This document shows positions 1-10,235 of a DNA stretch of 64,000 nt, piece after piece (position 1 is the stretch's first letter; each line of letters opens with the position of its first letter). The notes beneath the pieces were generated by a model that was not told the DNA's origin, did no database searches, and saw nothing but the letters and a program-made list of their open reading frames with translations. Source of the stretch: Micromonospora parastrephiae (GTDB taxonomy: Bacteria; Actinomycetota; Actinomycetes; Mycobacteriales; Micromonosporaceae); NCBI RefSeq assembly GCF_016802865.1, contig NZ_JAEVHM010000004.1:33785-97784 (forward strand), read 5' to 3'. Both the position numbers and the translations under genes were made by a program.

Positions 1-3000
1 GTGGATCCGGCCCGCCGAGCGCGGGTCGCCGGTCTGCGTCGGCAGGGTCACCGAGACCAGCGTCTTGCCCGCCGGGATCTCGTACGGGGCGGTGGCGAAC
101 AGGAACGGCTGGGCGCCGTCCCGACTCGTGCCGCTGAGCCGGTACGCCGATCTGGCGACGACGACGTTGCCGTACGACGGGGTGCCGTTGGCGTTGCCGC
201 CCAACGTCCAGTCACTCATCTGGATCGGGATGCTGGCGGTGCTGCCGTCGCTGAACGTCGCCGTGCCGGTGGTGCTCTGGTTGCCCTGCGTACCGGCGCC
301 GATGAACGAGATGTTCCTGGCGTCGGCCGGCAGGTCGAGAACCACCGTCGCACCGTTGCCGGTGGCGTTGTCCGGCTGCCCCGCCGGGATCACCGGCAGC
401 GTGAACCGCAACGCCGTGCCCGGCACCTGCTGCCGCTGCCCCTGGGTGACACCGGCCGCCGACAGGGCGGCCCGCGAGTACGCCCACGACTTGGCGTCGC
501 AGTCCGCCGCGAGGACCCCCTCGTCGCCGACACACATGGTGTCGAACGCGGCGGTGAGGCCGGAACTCGGGGCGTACGCCACCTCGACGCCGACCGTCGC
601 GGAACTCTGGCTGGTGCCGTCGGTCACCGTGACGCTCGCCTGGTGGTAGCCCGGCGTGGCGTAGGTGTGCGAACCGCCGATGCTGTAGACGGCCCGCGAG
701 CTCGGCGTGACGGTCGCGGCGGTGACCGGCGTGCCGTCACCCCAGTCGATGGTGGCCTGGTAGCCGCTGGCGGTGCCACCGGTGACCGTGGCCAGCGGCA
801 CCGAGACGGGTACGCCGGACGTCGCGCGCACACCGCCCGCCGCGCTCACCGTGATGTCGCCGCCGGACAGGTCGAGGTCTCCGCCGGCCAGCAGCTCGAT
901 CTCGGCGAGGTTCGTCTGCGCGGCGCCGACGGTCTTCGTCACGGCGAGCCGGAACTGCGTGAATCGTCCCGGCCGGTCGATGGTGAACGGACGGGTCTGG
1001 TTACGCCACCGGAACACCTGGTCCTTGCGGGAGTCGAGGGTGCTCCAGGTGATGCCGTCGTTGGAGCCCTCCAGGCGCCAGTTCGCGGGATCGCCGGCAC
1101 CGGCTCCGGAGGTGACGGTGTAGTAGGTCGGCTTCTGCCTACCGGCACGGAACGCCCAGCTGATCTGCGGCGTCGCGGAGGTGAAGGTCAGCTGGGTGGT
1201 CGACGAGTCGTCGAACAGCTTCGACGCGTCCTGCCCACCGGTCGCGGTCGCGGTGCCGAGACCGGGGCCGGTGGTGTCCTGCAACGGCTTCGGCGCGTCG
1301 TCGCCCTTGGTCAGCGACGGCGGCGCGTCGTTCTTCCCGCTGCCCCAGGACGACGGGTCGGGGCCCATCTGGAAGTCGACGGTGCCGCCCCGGGCGAGTG
1401 TGGACACGTCCAGCGACACGCTGCGCTGCTTCTTGCCGTTGACCGTCACGCCCTGCACGTACACGTTCCTCGTGCTGTTGTTCGGCGCGTTGACCACGAT
1501 GTCACCGGTCGTGCGGTGGACGGTCATCCTGGTGAACTGCGGCGAGCCGATGGCCCACTGCGACGAGCCGGCCTGCAACGGGTAGATGCCCAGCGAGCTG
1601 AGCACGTACCACGACGACATCTCGCCGTTGTCCTCGTCGCCCAGGTAGCCCTGGCCGATCTCGCTGCCGACGTAGAGGCGCCGCAGGATCTCGCGGACCG
1701 TCGACTGCGTCTTGGCCGGGGCGCCGGCGACGTCGTACATGTACGGGATGTGGTGCGACGGCTGGTTGCTCATGCCGAGCTGACCCATCCGCACGGCCCG
1801 CGCCTCGAGCATCTCGTGGATGACGCTGCCGTACCCACCGGGACGGTCGGCGTTCTCCGGGGTGGAGAAGAACGTGTCGAGCTTGTCCCGCAGCGCCTTC
1901 TGACCGCCGTGCAGGTTGGCCAGGCCCTGGCCGTCCTGCTGCGCGGTGAAGGCGAAGTTCCACCCGTTGGTCTCGGTGTAGACGCCACCCCAGTCCAGCG
2001 GGTCACCGGCGAGGAACGTGCCGGCGGCGTCGCGGCCCTGGAAGAGCTTCGTCTTCGGGTCGAACAGGTGCACGTAGTTGCGGGCACGCTCCAGGAAGTA
2101 GCGCGACTCCTCCCTGAGCCGGTCGCGCTCCGACTTCGGCGTGGCCGGATCCTTGGCCAGGGCCGCGGCCATGTTGCCGATGCCGTAGTCGTTGATGTAC
2201 CCCTCCAGCGCCCACGACACCGACTCTCCGGTGGAGGTCGGCGTGTAGCCGAGGAACAGCGAGGTCTCGATGCCCTTGCGGCCGACCGCGCCGCGTCCGG
2301 ACGCCACGGTCGCGTCCTTGACCGCCGCGTCGTACGCCGCGAGCGGGTCGGGCAGCTTGACCCCGGTGAGGTACGCCTGGGCGAGGGCCACGTTCGCGCT
2401 GGTGCCGGTCATCAGGTCGGCGTAGCCGGGTGACGACCACCGGGCGATCCAGCCACCGTCGCGGTAGTGCTGGACGAAGCCGTCGGAGATGCGGGCCGCC
2501 ACGTCCGGGTAGAGCAGCGCGTAGGCGGGCCAGACGGTCCGGTAGGTGTCCCAGAAACCGTTGTTGACGTAGATCTGCCCGTCGACGATCTTCGCGCCGG
2601 TCCGGGTGGCGGTGGACGTGCCGGTCGGCGCCGACACCGGGCTCGCGTACTGCCAGCGCGGCGCGGCGGCGGTGCCGGTGTTCTCCGACTGCGAGTTCGG
2701 GTACAGGTTCAGCCGGTACAGGTTGGAGTACATCGTCACCAGCTGCGCCTCGGTGGCGCCGCGTACCTCGACCCGGCCGAGCCGGTCCTTCCACGCCGCC
2801 GTGGCGGCGGCCTCGACCTGCTCGAAGCTCTTGCCGGTGACCTCCAGGTCACGGTTGCGGTGCGCCTGGTCGACGGAGAGGAACGAGGTGGCGATCCGCA
2901 TCGTCACCTGACGCCCGGTGGAGACGTCGAAGGTGGCCGACGTCGCGGACGACGACGTCGCGCCCGGTCGAACGCGCCGGACACGAACATGCGGCTGCGA

Positions 3001-4727
3001 CCGGCCGACAGGCCGCCGCCGTTGTCGACCCAGCCGGTGAACGTGCCGTCCGCGCCGATGGTGAACGTGCCGTTGTAGAACACGAGACTGCCGGTCGGCT
3101 GGCCGGTCGGGAAGGTGAACCGCATGATCCCGGCGTGGTCGGTGGGCACCATCTCCGCGGTCAGACCGTTGCGCAGCGCGACCCGGTACAGGTCCGGTCG
3201 CGCGGTCTCGTCGTCGTGGCTGAACGCGAGAGCCCGGCTGGAGGGCGGCCCGGTGAGGGAACCGTCGCCGGCGACCGGCATCACCGACATCTGGTTACGG
3301 TCACCCATCCACGGGCTGGGCTCGTGGGAGATCGCGAGGCCCTGCAGCATGGGCAGGTTCTCCGCGTTGTTGGCGCGGTGGTACTGGTACTCCCACGAGT
3401 CGGACGTGGCGTCGGTGACCGGCGTGAAGAAGTTGAAGCCGTTGGGCACCGCGGTGATCGGCAGGTTGTTGCCGCGCGAGAATCCGCCGGTGGAGTTGGT
3501 GCCGCGCCGGGTGTCGACGTAGTTGGTCAGCCGCGCACCGTCGATCGACGCCGGCGAGGCGGTCACCGCGACGTCGTCGAGCCACCCCTGGAAGCGGGTG
3601 TCCCCGGCGGCCTGCGGGTTGTCGTACGCGAGCAGGATGCGGTCGATCGTCTTGCCGCGCGCGACCGTGCCCAGGTCGGCCTGCACCGCGTTCCACTGGT
3701 CGGCGTAGAGCACCTTCGAGGCACCCTGCCCTCCGGCCGTGAGCGGGTAGCCGTGCTGGTCGACGGGCGAGAGCCGGCTCAGGTAGCTGCCGTCGGTGAA
3801 GTGCAGGTCGACGGCGGCGTAGGTGGACGGATAGCGCGCGTCCCCGTTGGTGTACTCGGGGAAGATCTTGTACGACAGTCGGGTCTTCGGCCCGACCGGG
3901 ATGTCGACGTCGAACAGCCGGTTGGTGGCGTACGAGCGGCCGTCGCCCTCCGCGCCACCCGAGTACCGCAGCGCGGCCAGCCCGGTGAACCCGACGCCCG
4001 GCTTCGTGGTGTAGCCGCCGTCGGGGCCGGCGCCGGTCTCGCTGACCATCGGGGTGGCCGGCGGCCGGACGTCGGAGCCGTCGCTGATGTTCCAGTCGGC
4101 GAGCTGCACGAGCGAGTCACCGGAGTTGGCGGTGACGTTCAGGCGGTAGTAGCCGTACGCGGTGGTGTTGGTGAGGCTGTAGACCTTGGTGGCGAAGCGT
4201 CCGCCGAAGGTCTGGCCGGTCCGCTTGTCGAGGTCGGTCCACGTGCTGCCGTCGTTCGACCCCTGCACGACGAAGTCGCGGGGATCGCGGCTCGGGGCGT
4301 CGTTCGCCGAGGTCAGCGAGTACCGCCGCACGGTCGCGGGCTCGGCAAGCCGGTAGGTCACCCAACCGGTCGGTTCGAACGCCAACCACTTGGTCGACGA
4401 GTCGTCGTCCTTGAGGTTGGCGGCGATCTCGTTCGGTGGGTGATCCTTGCTCGCGGTCACCGCGCCGACCTGGTCTAGCAGGCTGCCGGGCAACGTGGTG
4501 GGGGTTCCGCTCAGGTTGGCCTGGACCGGCTTTCCGTTCGCGCCGACCTCCACAGTGCTCGTGGCGGGTCGCGGGTCGGCCGCCTCGAACGAGGAGCCGA
4601 AGGTGCCGGGCGGCGGGGTGTTGGGCGCGGCGCTGGCCAGGGGGGCTGCGACGAGTAGTCCCACTGGCAGCAGGAGCGCGGTTGTCGCGGCGACCAGTCG
4701 GGGAGACAGGGAACGCGCAGGGGGCAT
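1..4727 (-). CDS. Secreted GH92 alpha-mannosidase with F5/8C and PKD-like domains (frame break, truncated by window edge)
   Basis: Exported exo-acting alpha-mannosidase of glycoside hydrolase family 92, expected to trim alpha-mannosides outside the cell. Residues 1 to about 33 are a Sec signal peptide; an F5/8 type C domain lies near 50-195. The catalytic part runs from about 395 to 1115, with the family motifs FWDTYRTVWPAYALLYPD near 722 and GDEDNGEMSSWYV near 1029. A second F5/8C domain (about 1160-1290) and a PKD-like fold (DWGDG, near 1310) follow. The start ATG at 4727 has AAGGAG just upstream. The C terminus lies beyond base 1. The frame breaks at 2963-2965: the first part ends in an arginine-rich tail, while the neighbouring frame continues as ATSSSATSATFDVSTG. 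One extra G in the coding-strand GGG run restores a single protein, so this is probably a sequencing indel rather than a dead gene. Confidence 0.9.
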
Positions 4728-4927
4728 GCGCTCTCCTTAGGAGTTGGCCTGACATCGTTGTCATGGAACTCGTCACGATGAGGGCGGAAGCAGTGGACTG
4801 CCGCTGATAGTTCCCGGCGGAGCCCGGCGATGTCAACGGGTCGATGACCGCACCCGCTCAACCGACCGACACGGACCCTCCACGATGGGCGATCTGGACA
4901 GCGCTGTGGCGGCACCTGATCGCGGGA

Positions 4928-4940
4928 TCGAAAGTTTCGA
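4928..4940. promoter_or_regulatory. TCGAAAGTTTCGA palindrome in GH92/CE4 intergenic region
   Basis: A 13-base palindrome, TCGAAA-G-TTTCGA, sits in the 509-base gap between the divergent GH92 and CE4 genes. Its form, CGAAA-N-TTTCG, resembles palindromes reported upstream of actinomycete xylan and hemicellulose genes, so it may be an operator for the mannosidase. Related half sites (ACTTTCG, CGAAAGT) occur upstream of the laccase at about 20860-20910. No binding protein can be named from the sequence. Confidence 0.4.
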
Positions 4941-5057
4941 CGGTCTTCCGGATCATCTGATGTCTGACCGGACAAGAACATGATCGAACACGTCAGGCGC
5001 AGCGGTTCGACCGGCGATGAACGCCCGGTTGCACGATTCGAGGTTCGGCGTTGGCGC

Positions 5058-5110
5058 TTCCGGAGCACTTCCGGAACTTGTTGACGTCCCAGAATTCTCG
5101 CTGTAATACT
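5058..5110 (+). promoter_or_regulatory. Candidate promoter of CE4 gene with TTCCGGAA element
   Basis: TTGACG at 5081-5086 looks like a -35 box, with TGTAAT/TAATAC at 5102-5109 as a possible -10. Directly upstream are TTCCGGAG (5058-5065) and TTCCGGAA (5069-5076); the latter ends four bases before TTGACG. The same TTCCGGAA-N4-TTGAC arrangement precedes the GH11 xylanase at 57308-57325. Apart from this element and the palindrome at 4928-4940, nothing else stands out between 4728 and 5236. Confidence 0.5.
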
Positions 5111-5236
5111 CCGATTCATTCAGGTCGATGCGATGAGCTTCGTCGGGTATCGGTCGACCTTCCCAGTCACACCCAGATGTCCGCGCCGCGCCGTCGTATG
5201 TCCACGCGCGTCCGGGCTTGGCCGAAGGGGCACCAG

Positions 5237-6253
5237 ATGAGCACAGTCTCCGATGGCACGGTCGCAGGGCCGAGGCGGCTACGCGCCATCCTCGCCATCC
5301 TCGCCACCGCCGTCGCGACCTGCGGCGTCGTCGTCGCCGCCACCGCCACCCCGTCCAGCGCCGCCACCTGCAACGGCTACGTCGGGTTGACCTTCGACGA
5401 CGGACCGACCGGCAGCACCAGCGCGCTGCTGAGCGTGCTGCGCAACAACGGCGCGCGGGCCACGATGTTCAACGTCGGGCAGAACGTGCAGAACAACCGG
5501 TCGGCGGCGCAGGCGCAGGTGGCCGCCGGCATGTGGGTCGGCAACCACAGCTGGAACCACGCGCACATGACCTCGATGAGCCAGGCCCAGATGCAGTCCG
5601 ACCTGTCCCAGACGAGCTCGGCGATCCAGTCGGCCACCGGCAGCCGGCCGCAGTTGTTCCGCCCGCCGTACGGGGAGACCAACGGCACTCTCCAGTCCGT
5701 CGCCTCGTCGCTCGGCATGCGCCAGGTGATCTGGGACGTGGACTCCCAGGACTGGAACGGCGCCAGCGTCAGCCAGATCGTGTCCAACGCCAGCCGCCTC
5801 CAGAGCGGTCAGGTCATCCTCATGCACGACGGGATCCAGAACACCCGCGACGCGATCCCGCAGATCATGGCCAACCTGACCAGCCGCAACCTGTGCCCGG
5901 GCATGATCTCGCCGTCCACCGGGCGGGCGGTCGCGCCGGACGGCACCACCCCGCCGACCGGTGGCACCCCACCCCCCGCCGGCAGCTGCACCGCGACGGC
6001 GACGACCACCAACGTCTGGGGTGACCGGTACAACACCTCGGTGACGGTCAGCGGCGCCACCACCTGGACCGTGGTCGTGGCGATCACCGCACCGCAGACG
6101 GTCGCCACCACCTGGAACGGCACCGCCTCCTCAGACGGCAGCGGCACCCTGACCATGCGGTCCAACGGCAGCGGCAACACCTTCGGCTTCACCACGATGT
6201 TCAACGGCAACAGCAGCGCCCGAGCGCAGATCCGCTCCTGTACCTCCGGCTGA
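5237..6253 (+). CDS. Secreted CE4 polysaccharide deacetylase with C-terminal CBM2
   Basis: A 338-residue exported carbohydrate esterase family 4 protein, likely removing acetyl groups from xylan or chitin-type polymers. A signal peptide (to about ATPSSAA) leads directly into the NodB domain: the metal-binding motif TFDDGP, then HSWNHAHM (H-x3-5-H) and RPPYGE, ending with the ILMHDG motif. A short Pro/Thr/Gly linker joins a C-terminal type 2 carbohydrate-binding module (CTATATTTNVWGDRYN onward, about the last 100 residues). ATG 5237 is chosen over the in-frame ATG 5198 because AAGGGG lies about seven bases before it. Whether xylan or chitin is the substrate cannot be decided here, although the shared promoter element with a GH11 xylanase favours xylan. 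Confidence 0.92.
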   Translation: MSTVSDGTVAGPRRLRAILAILATAVATCGVVVAATATPSSAATCNGYVGLTFDDGPTGSTSALLSVLRNNGARATMFNVGQNVQNNRSAAQAQVAAGMWVGNHSWNHAHMTSMSQAQMQSDLSQTSSAIQSATGSRPQLFRPPYGETNGTLQSVASSLGMRQVIWDVDSQDWNGASVSQIVSNASRLQSGQVILMHDGIQNTRDAIPQIMANLTSRNLCPGMISPSTGRAVAPDGTTPPTGGTPPPAGSCTATATTTNVWGDRYNTSVTVSGATTWTVVVAITAPQTVATTWNGTASSDGSGTLTMRSNGSGNTFGFTTMFNGNSSARAQIRSCTSG

Positions 6254-6270
6254 CCGCCGGCGGCTCCAAT

Positions 6271-6308
6271 GGCCGTGCGTGGCGATTCGGCGGTCGCCAC
6301 GCACGGCC
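6271..6308 (+). terminator. Hairpin terminator after CE4 gene
   Basis: Perfect 15-base arms (6271-6285 and 6294-6308, GGCCGTGCGTGGCGA type) around an 8-base loop, 18 bases past the CE4 stop. No U-tract, as is usual for actinomycete terminators. Confidence 0.8.
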
Positions 6309-6444
6309 ACCCCCGTACCGCCCCCATGCAGCCGACGTGCCGACGCGCGGGATGCAGCACGGCCCCGCAAGTGCGTACAGTTCCGGGTCGGACGTGGGCG
6401 GGCCGGCTGGATCCGGCGTGGGGAACGGGACGAGACGAAGGCGC

Positions 6445-7905
6445 ATGACGGCGGACAGCATTACCGAAAACGGTCAGGACGGGATCGACCGGAGCCGACT
6501 GGAGACCTGCCTCAGCGTCTTCGAGGCCCTGGAGTCCCTGCCGCCCGACCACCCGGACGTGGTGCGGGTGCAGCGCGCCACCGCGAAGCTGTACAAGGTG
6601 ATCAAGCAGCGGCGGCGTGAGGAACGGCGGGACGCCATCCTGGCGGCCGACCGCGCGGTGACGGAGGCCACCGCCACCGGCGCTCCGGGCCGGATCGACG
6701 ACGAGACCCAGGGCATCCCGCTCGCCTCGCCCACCACCGGCACCACCGCCGGCTTCCTGCACAACCCGCGCGGCTGCTACATCTGCAAGCAGCGCTACCG
6801 CGAGGTCGACGCCTTCTACCACCAGCTCTGCCCGTCCTGCGCCGCGCTCAACCGGGAGCGCCGCGACGCCCGCACCGACCTGACCGGTCGGCGCGCCCTG
6901 CTCACCGGCGGCCGGGCGAAGATCGGCATGTACATCGCGCTGCGGCTCCTGCGCGACGGCGCGCACACGACAGTGACCACACGGTTCCCGCACGACGCGG
7001 TACGCAGGTTCGCCGCGATGCCGGACAGCGCCGACTGGCTGCACCGGCTACGGATCGTCGGGATCGACCTGCGCGACCCCGCCCAGGTGATCGCCCTCGC
7101 CGATTCGGTCAGCAGCCAGGGACCACTCGACATCCTGATCAACAACGCGGCGCAGACGGTTCGCCGCTCCCCCGGGGCGTATGCGCAGCTCGTCGCCGCG
7201 GAGGCCGCGGCCCTGCCGGACGGTCCGCTGCCGGAGCTGATCACGTTCGCCAAGCCGGACGGCCACGGCGGTCCGGCGGGCAGCCTGACCGCGGGGCCGC
7301 AGTCGACCGCGCTCACCCCGCACGCGCTCACCGCCCTGGCGTTGACCAGCGGCTCCGCCTCACCGGAACGGATCGCCGCGTCCACCGCCATCGACGCCGG
7401 CGGCCTGGTGCCCGACCTCGACTCGGTGAACAGCTGGGTCCAGCGGGTGCACGAGGTCGACCCGGTCGAGTTGCTCGAGGTGCAGCTGTGCAACGTGACC
7501 GCGCCGTTCGTGCTGGTCAGCCGCCTGCGTCCGGCGATGGCCGCGGCGCAGGCCCGCCGCAAGTACATCGTGAACGTCTCGGCGATGGAGGGCCAGTTCG
7601 GCCGCGGCTACAAGGGGCCGGGGCATCCGCACACCAACATGGCCAAGGCCGCGCTGAACATGCTGACCCGGACCAGCGCCCAGGAGATGCTGACCGACGG
7701 CATCCTGATGACCAGCGTCGACACCGGCTGGATCACCGACGAGCGGCCGCACCCGACGAAGATGCGACTGGCCGACGAAGGTTTCCACGCCCCCCTCGAC
7801 CTGGTCGACGGCGCGGCCCGGGTGTACGACCCGATCGTGCGCGGCGAGCAGGGCGAAGACCTGTACGGCTGCTTCCTGAAGGACTACGCGCCCTGCGCCT
7901 GGTGA
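6445..7905 (+). CDS. SDR-family protein with N-terminal zinc-ribbon-like region
   Basis: A 486-residue cytosolic protein with two parts. The N-terminal 150 residues are charged and helical and contain a CYICKQ ... CPSC pair (C-x2-C twice) that looks like a zinc ribbon. The remainder is a short-chain dehydrogenase Rossmann fold: cofactor loop TGGRAKIG, then INNAAQT, and a Ser at about 379 in NVSAMEGQ. At the usual Y-x3-K position the sequence reads T-N-M-A-K (Thr397, Lys401), so the catalytic Tyr is missing. Activity may be altered or non-redox. ATG 6445 is chosen because the protein-like sequence begins there, with GAAGG just upstream. It is followed 34 bases later by a UPF0303 gene and may be cotranscribed with it. 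Substrate unknown. Confidence 0.8.
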   Translation: MTADSITENGQDGIDRSRLETCLSVFEALESLPPDHPDVVRVQRATAKLYKVIKQRRREERRDAILAADRAVTEATATGAPGRIDDETQGIPLASPTTGTTAGFLHNPRGCYICKQRYREVDAFYHQLCPSCAALNRERRDARTDLTGRRALLTGGRAKIGMYIALRLLRDGAHTTVTTRFPHDAVRRFAAMPDSADWLHRLRIVGIDLRDPAQVIALADSVSSQGPLDILINNAAQTVRRSPGAYAQLVAAEAAALPDGPLPELITFAKPDGHGGPAGSLTAGPQSTALTPHALTALALTSGSASPERIAASTAIDAGGLVPDLDSVNSWVQRVHEVDPVELLEVQLCNVTAPFVLVSRLRPAMAAAQARRKYIVNVSAMEGQFGRGYKGPGHPHTNMAKAALNMLTRTSAQEMLTDGILMTSVDTGWITDERPHPTKMRLADEGFHAPLDLVDGAARVYDPIVRGEQGEDLYGCFLKDYAPCAW

Positions 7906-7939
7906 ACGACGTCCCACCCGCTCGACGAGGAGAAGGTAC

Positions 7940-8410
7940 ATGTCATCTGACCAGTGGCCGACGCTGGACGAGTTGCTGCGCGAGGAGAGCGAGCTGGAGC
8001 TCGCGGGCCTGACCGAGACGGACGCGTACGACCTGGGGGTGCTGGCTGTCACCGCCGCCGCGGAGCAGCGGCTTCCGATCTCCGTGGGTGTGTGGCGGAC
8101 CGGCCGCCAGCTGTTCCACTGCGGCCTGCCGGGCTCGACGGCGGACAACGACGGGTGGTTGCGTCGCAAGGGGCGCGTGGTGACGCGGTTCGAGCACTCC
8201 TCGCTGTACATGGCTCGGCTCTGCCAGGACAAGCACACGACGCTCACCGAGAAGTTCGGCCTGCCGGCCTCGCGGTACGCCGCGGCCGGGGGCGCGGTGC
8301 CACTGCGTGTTCGTGGCACCGGCGTCGTGGGCTGGTTCGGCGTCTCCGGGCTCCCCCAGCTGGACGATCACCGCTTCGTCGTCGACATCCTCCGCAAGCT
8401 TCCGCGCTAG
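7940..8410 (+). CDS. UPF0303 / heme-degrading-domain (HbpS-like) protein
   Basis: A 156-residue cytosolic protein of the UPF0303 group, which belongs to the GlcG/HbpS (DUF336) fold family. Recognisable segments are VGVWRTGRQLFHCGLPG, the region around VVTRFEHSSLYM and VRGTGVVGWFGVSGLPQ. Members are octamer-forming and some bind heme or cobalamin-like ligands; no enzymatic role can be assigned from sequence alone. The start has a strong AGGAGAAGG ribosome site. It lies 34 bases after the SDR gene on the same strand and probably shares its transcript. Confidence 0.85.
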   Translation: MSSDQWPTLDELLREESELELAGLTETDAYDLGVLAVTAAAEQRLPISVGVWRTGRQLFHCGLPGSTADNDGWLRRKGRVVTRFEHSSLYMARLCQDKHTTLTEKFGLPASRYAAAGGAVPLRVRGTGVVGWFGVSGLPQLDDHRFVVDILRKLPR

Positions 8411-8452
8411 CCGAACGCCCGGCCCACCGCGGTCGAGCCCGCCGCCGAAGCG

Positions 8453-9832
8453 TCAGCGGCGGGCACGCCGGTTGGCCCGCAGGGCGGCCAGAAGCAGGCC
8501 GGGCGTGGCCAGTGAACGTGGATGCTCCCGCATGGAGACGACGTCGTTGAACCGCCGGGCGACCTCGACGTCGGAGACCGTCGCCGCGACGATCTGCCTG
8601 CTGGCCCAGCTGGAGAGCCGGTAGCCGCGCGGGTACGGCCCGTCGACGTGGGGCAGCGCCAGGTCCGCCGAGGTCGATATCGACCAGGCGGCGTCCACCA
8701 CGACCTTCTGCAGATCGAGGTACGCGCGGGCGGGCACGCTGAGGTCCGGCTTGGACCTCAGGTACGTCGACAGGCACGCCGCGTGCAGGGCCGCCGCCGT
8801 CATGCCCTGCCCGTACACGGGGTTGAACGACGCGACGGCGTCACCGACGCTGACGAGCCCGGCGGGGAACCGCCGCACCGCGTGGAAGTCCCGTCGCCGG
8901 CTGTCGGCGTGAGCGTAGGTCCGGACGTCGCCGAGCATCTCGTTGCCGGCGAGATCGCCGAACTCCGGGGGGAACTGCTCGCGCAGCCGGCGGACGAAGT
9001 CGTCGGCGGTACGGCCCGGGCGGTGGTCCCCGTACCCGGCCATCATGGCCATCCACCGACCGTCCTCGATGGCGAAGAACGCGGCGCCGGCCACGTCCGG
9101 CGACATCTTCGGGCTGAGCAGCGCCATGACGACCGTCAGGGCGGGGTTCGCCTCGGTGCGCCGGAACAGCGCGGTCGCGTAGTTCAGGTGCACCGTCATC
9201 CGCCGTGTGGTGGGCCGCTCCCAGCCGGCGTGCTCCAGCCAGTCCGACAGCCTGCTCGAACGCCCCATGGCGTCCACCACGAGGTCGGCGCTCTCGGCGC
9301 CCGGCAGTCCGTCGACGTCGCAGCGGACCCCGGTGACGGCGGCCCCGTCGAACACGAGGCCGGTGGCCCGGGCGGCCACCGTCTTGACGTTGGGTAGCCG
9401 GAGCACCTGCTGGCGGATCAGGCCCTCCAGCAGCGGCCGGCTGCCCGCCAGGCTGTCGGCGTCGTCGGGCACGACAACCTTCAACCGGCCGTCGAGGTAG
9501 GTCCGCCTGGCGGGGGGTGGGGCCCCGACCGCCCCCTGGGCCACGGCCTCTTCGCGAAAGCCCGGGAACAGCCGTTCGAGTTGGAGGAAGCCACCGGGCA
9601 GCAGCGCGTGCAACTGCGTCCCCTGCGGCACACCGGGCCGCTCGCCGGTCACCTGCGGGTCGTCCCGCTCGATGATGACCACGCTGTCCGCGTAGTCGGA
9701 CAGCACCCGGGCGGCCAGCAGCCCGGCGACGCTGCCGCCGACCACGACGGCCTTGCCCAGGACCGGGGACGCCTGCTCGGGAGGTCGCACGGCGTTCAGC
9801 GCGGTGAAGACCTGAGCCGGAGAGAGGGACAT
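8453..9832 (-). CDS. FAD-dependent monooxygenase (PHBH-like)
   Basis: A 459-residue flavoprotein of the group A aromatic hydroxylase or halogenase-like family. The dinucleotide-binding loop is GGSVAGLLAARVL near residue 29, followed by the acidic residue ending strand two (IIERD). The FAD-ribityl motif is SVGDAVASFNPVYGQGM. Such enzymes reduce FAD with NAD(P)H and hydroxylate an aromatic or polyketide substrate; no specific substrate or pathway is visible nearby. ATG 9832 has GGAG six bases upstream. It is convergent with the UPF0303 gene (42-base gap) and divergent from the lipase. Confidence 0.85.
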   Translation of the reverse strand: MSLSPAQVFTALNAVRPPEQASPVLGKAVVVGGSVAGLLAARVLSDYADSVVIIERDDPQVTGERPGVPQGTQLHALLPGGFLQLERLFPGFREEAVAQGAVGAPPPARRTYLDGRLKVVVPDDADSLAGSRPLLEGLIRQQVLRLPNVKTVAARATGLVFDGAAVTGVRCDVDGLPGAESADLVVDAMGRSSRLSDWLEHAGWERPTTRRMTVHLNYATALFRRTEANPALTVVMALLSPKMSPDVAGAAFFAIEDGRWMAMMAGYGDHRPGRTADDFVRRLREQFPPEFGDLAGNEMLGDVRTYAHADSRRRDFHAVRRFPAGLVSVGDAVASFNPVYGQGMTAAALHAACLSTYLRSKPDLSVPARAYLDLQKVVVDAAWSISTSADLALPHVDGPYPRGYRLSSWASRQIVAATVSDVEVARRFNDVVSMREHPRSLATPGLLLAALRANRRARR

Positions 9833-10235
9833 CGTGCTCTCCAAGAGATACGAGGCGTGGTGGCCTCCCCGTGCCCGTCGGCGGACGTTACGCGGACGGG
9901 GATGGACGGCCGTTCGTCGAATGCCCGACGATCGTTGCACACACGCCGGACGTCGCCCGGATGGCTCCACGCGGTTGTCGGATACCGGCCAGGACGCTGG
10001 ACGAGGTCGACATTCGGATGAGCGGGGCTGGCACCCCAACTGGAGCTGGGCGAACCCTGACCCGGTACGCGCCGCGGTCGGCGACCTGCTCGCCACGTCG
10101 GTCGACTGACGGCAGCGCACATCCGCCGGTGTCGAAGTCCCCGGGCCGGCTGGAAGGTGTGGACCGCCGCGCCGCACCCTGACAAGATACTTGCGCTATC
10201 AGTGCATATACTTCGTCGATCGAGGTGGAGGCCCG
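9833..10235. other. 403-base intergenic region
   Basis: Separates the divergent monooxygenase and lipase genes and must carry both promoters. No good reading frame with a ribosome site spans it. A short stretch on the + strand near 10044-10109 reads like the C-terminal end of a coding sequence (NWSWANPDPVRAAVGD then a stop), so it may hold a gene remnant. Nothing else convincing was seen. Confidence 0.4.

Noticed and set aside
1..2433. Long open frame on the + strand opposite GH92
   Set aside because: Arg/Gly/Val-rich antisense shadow; GH92 motifs on the minus strand explain the region.
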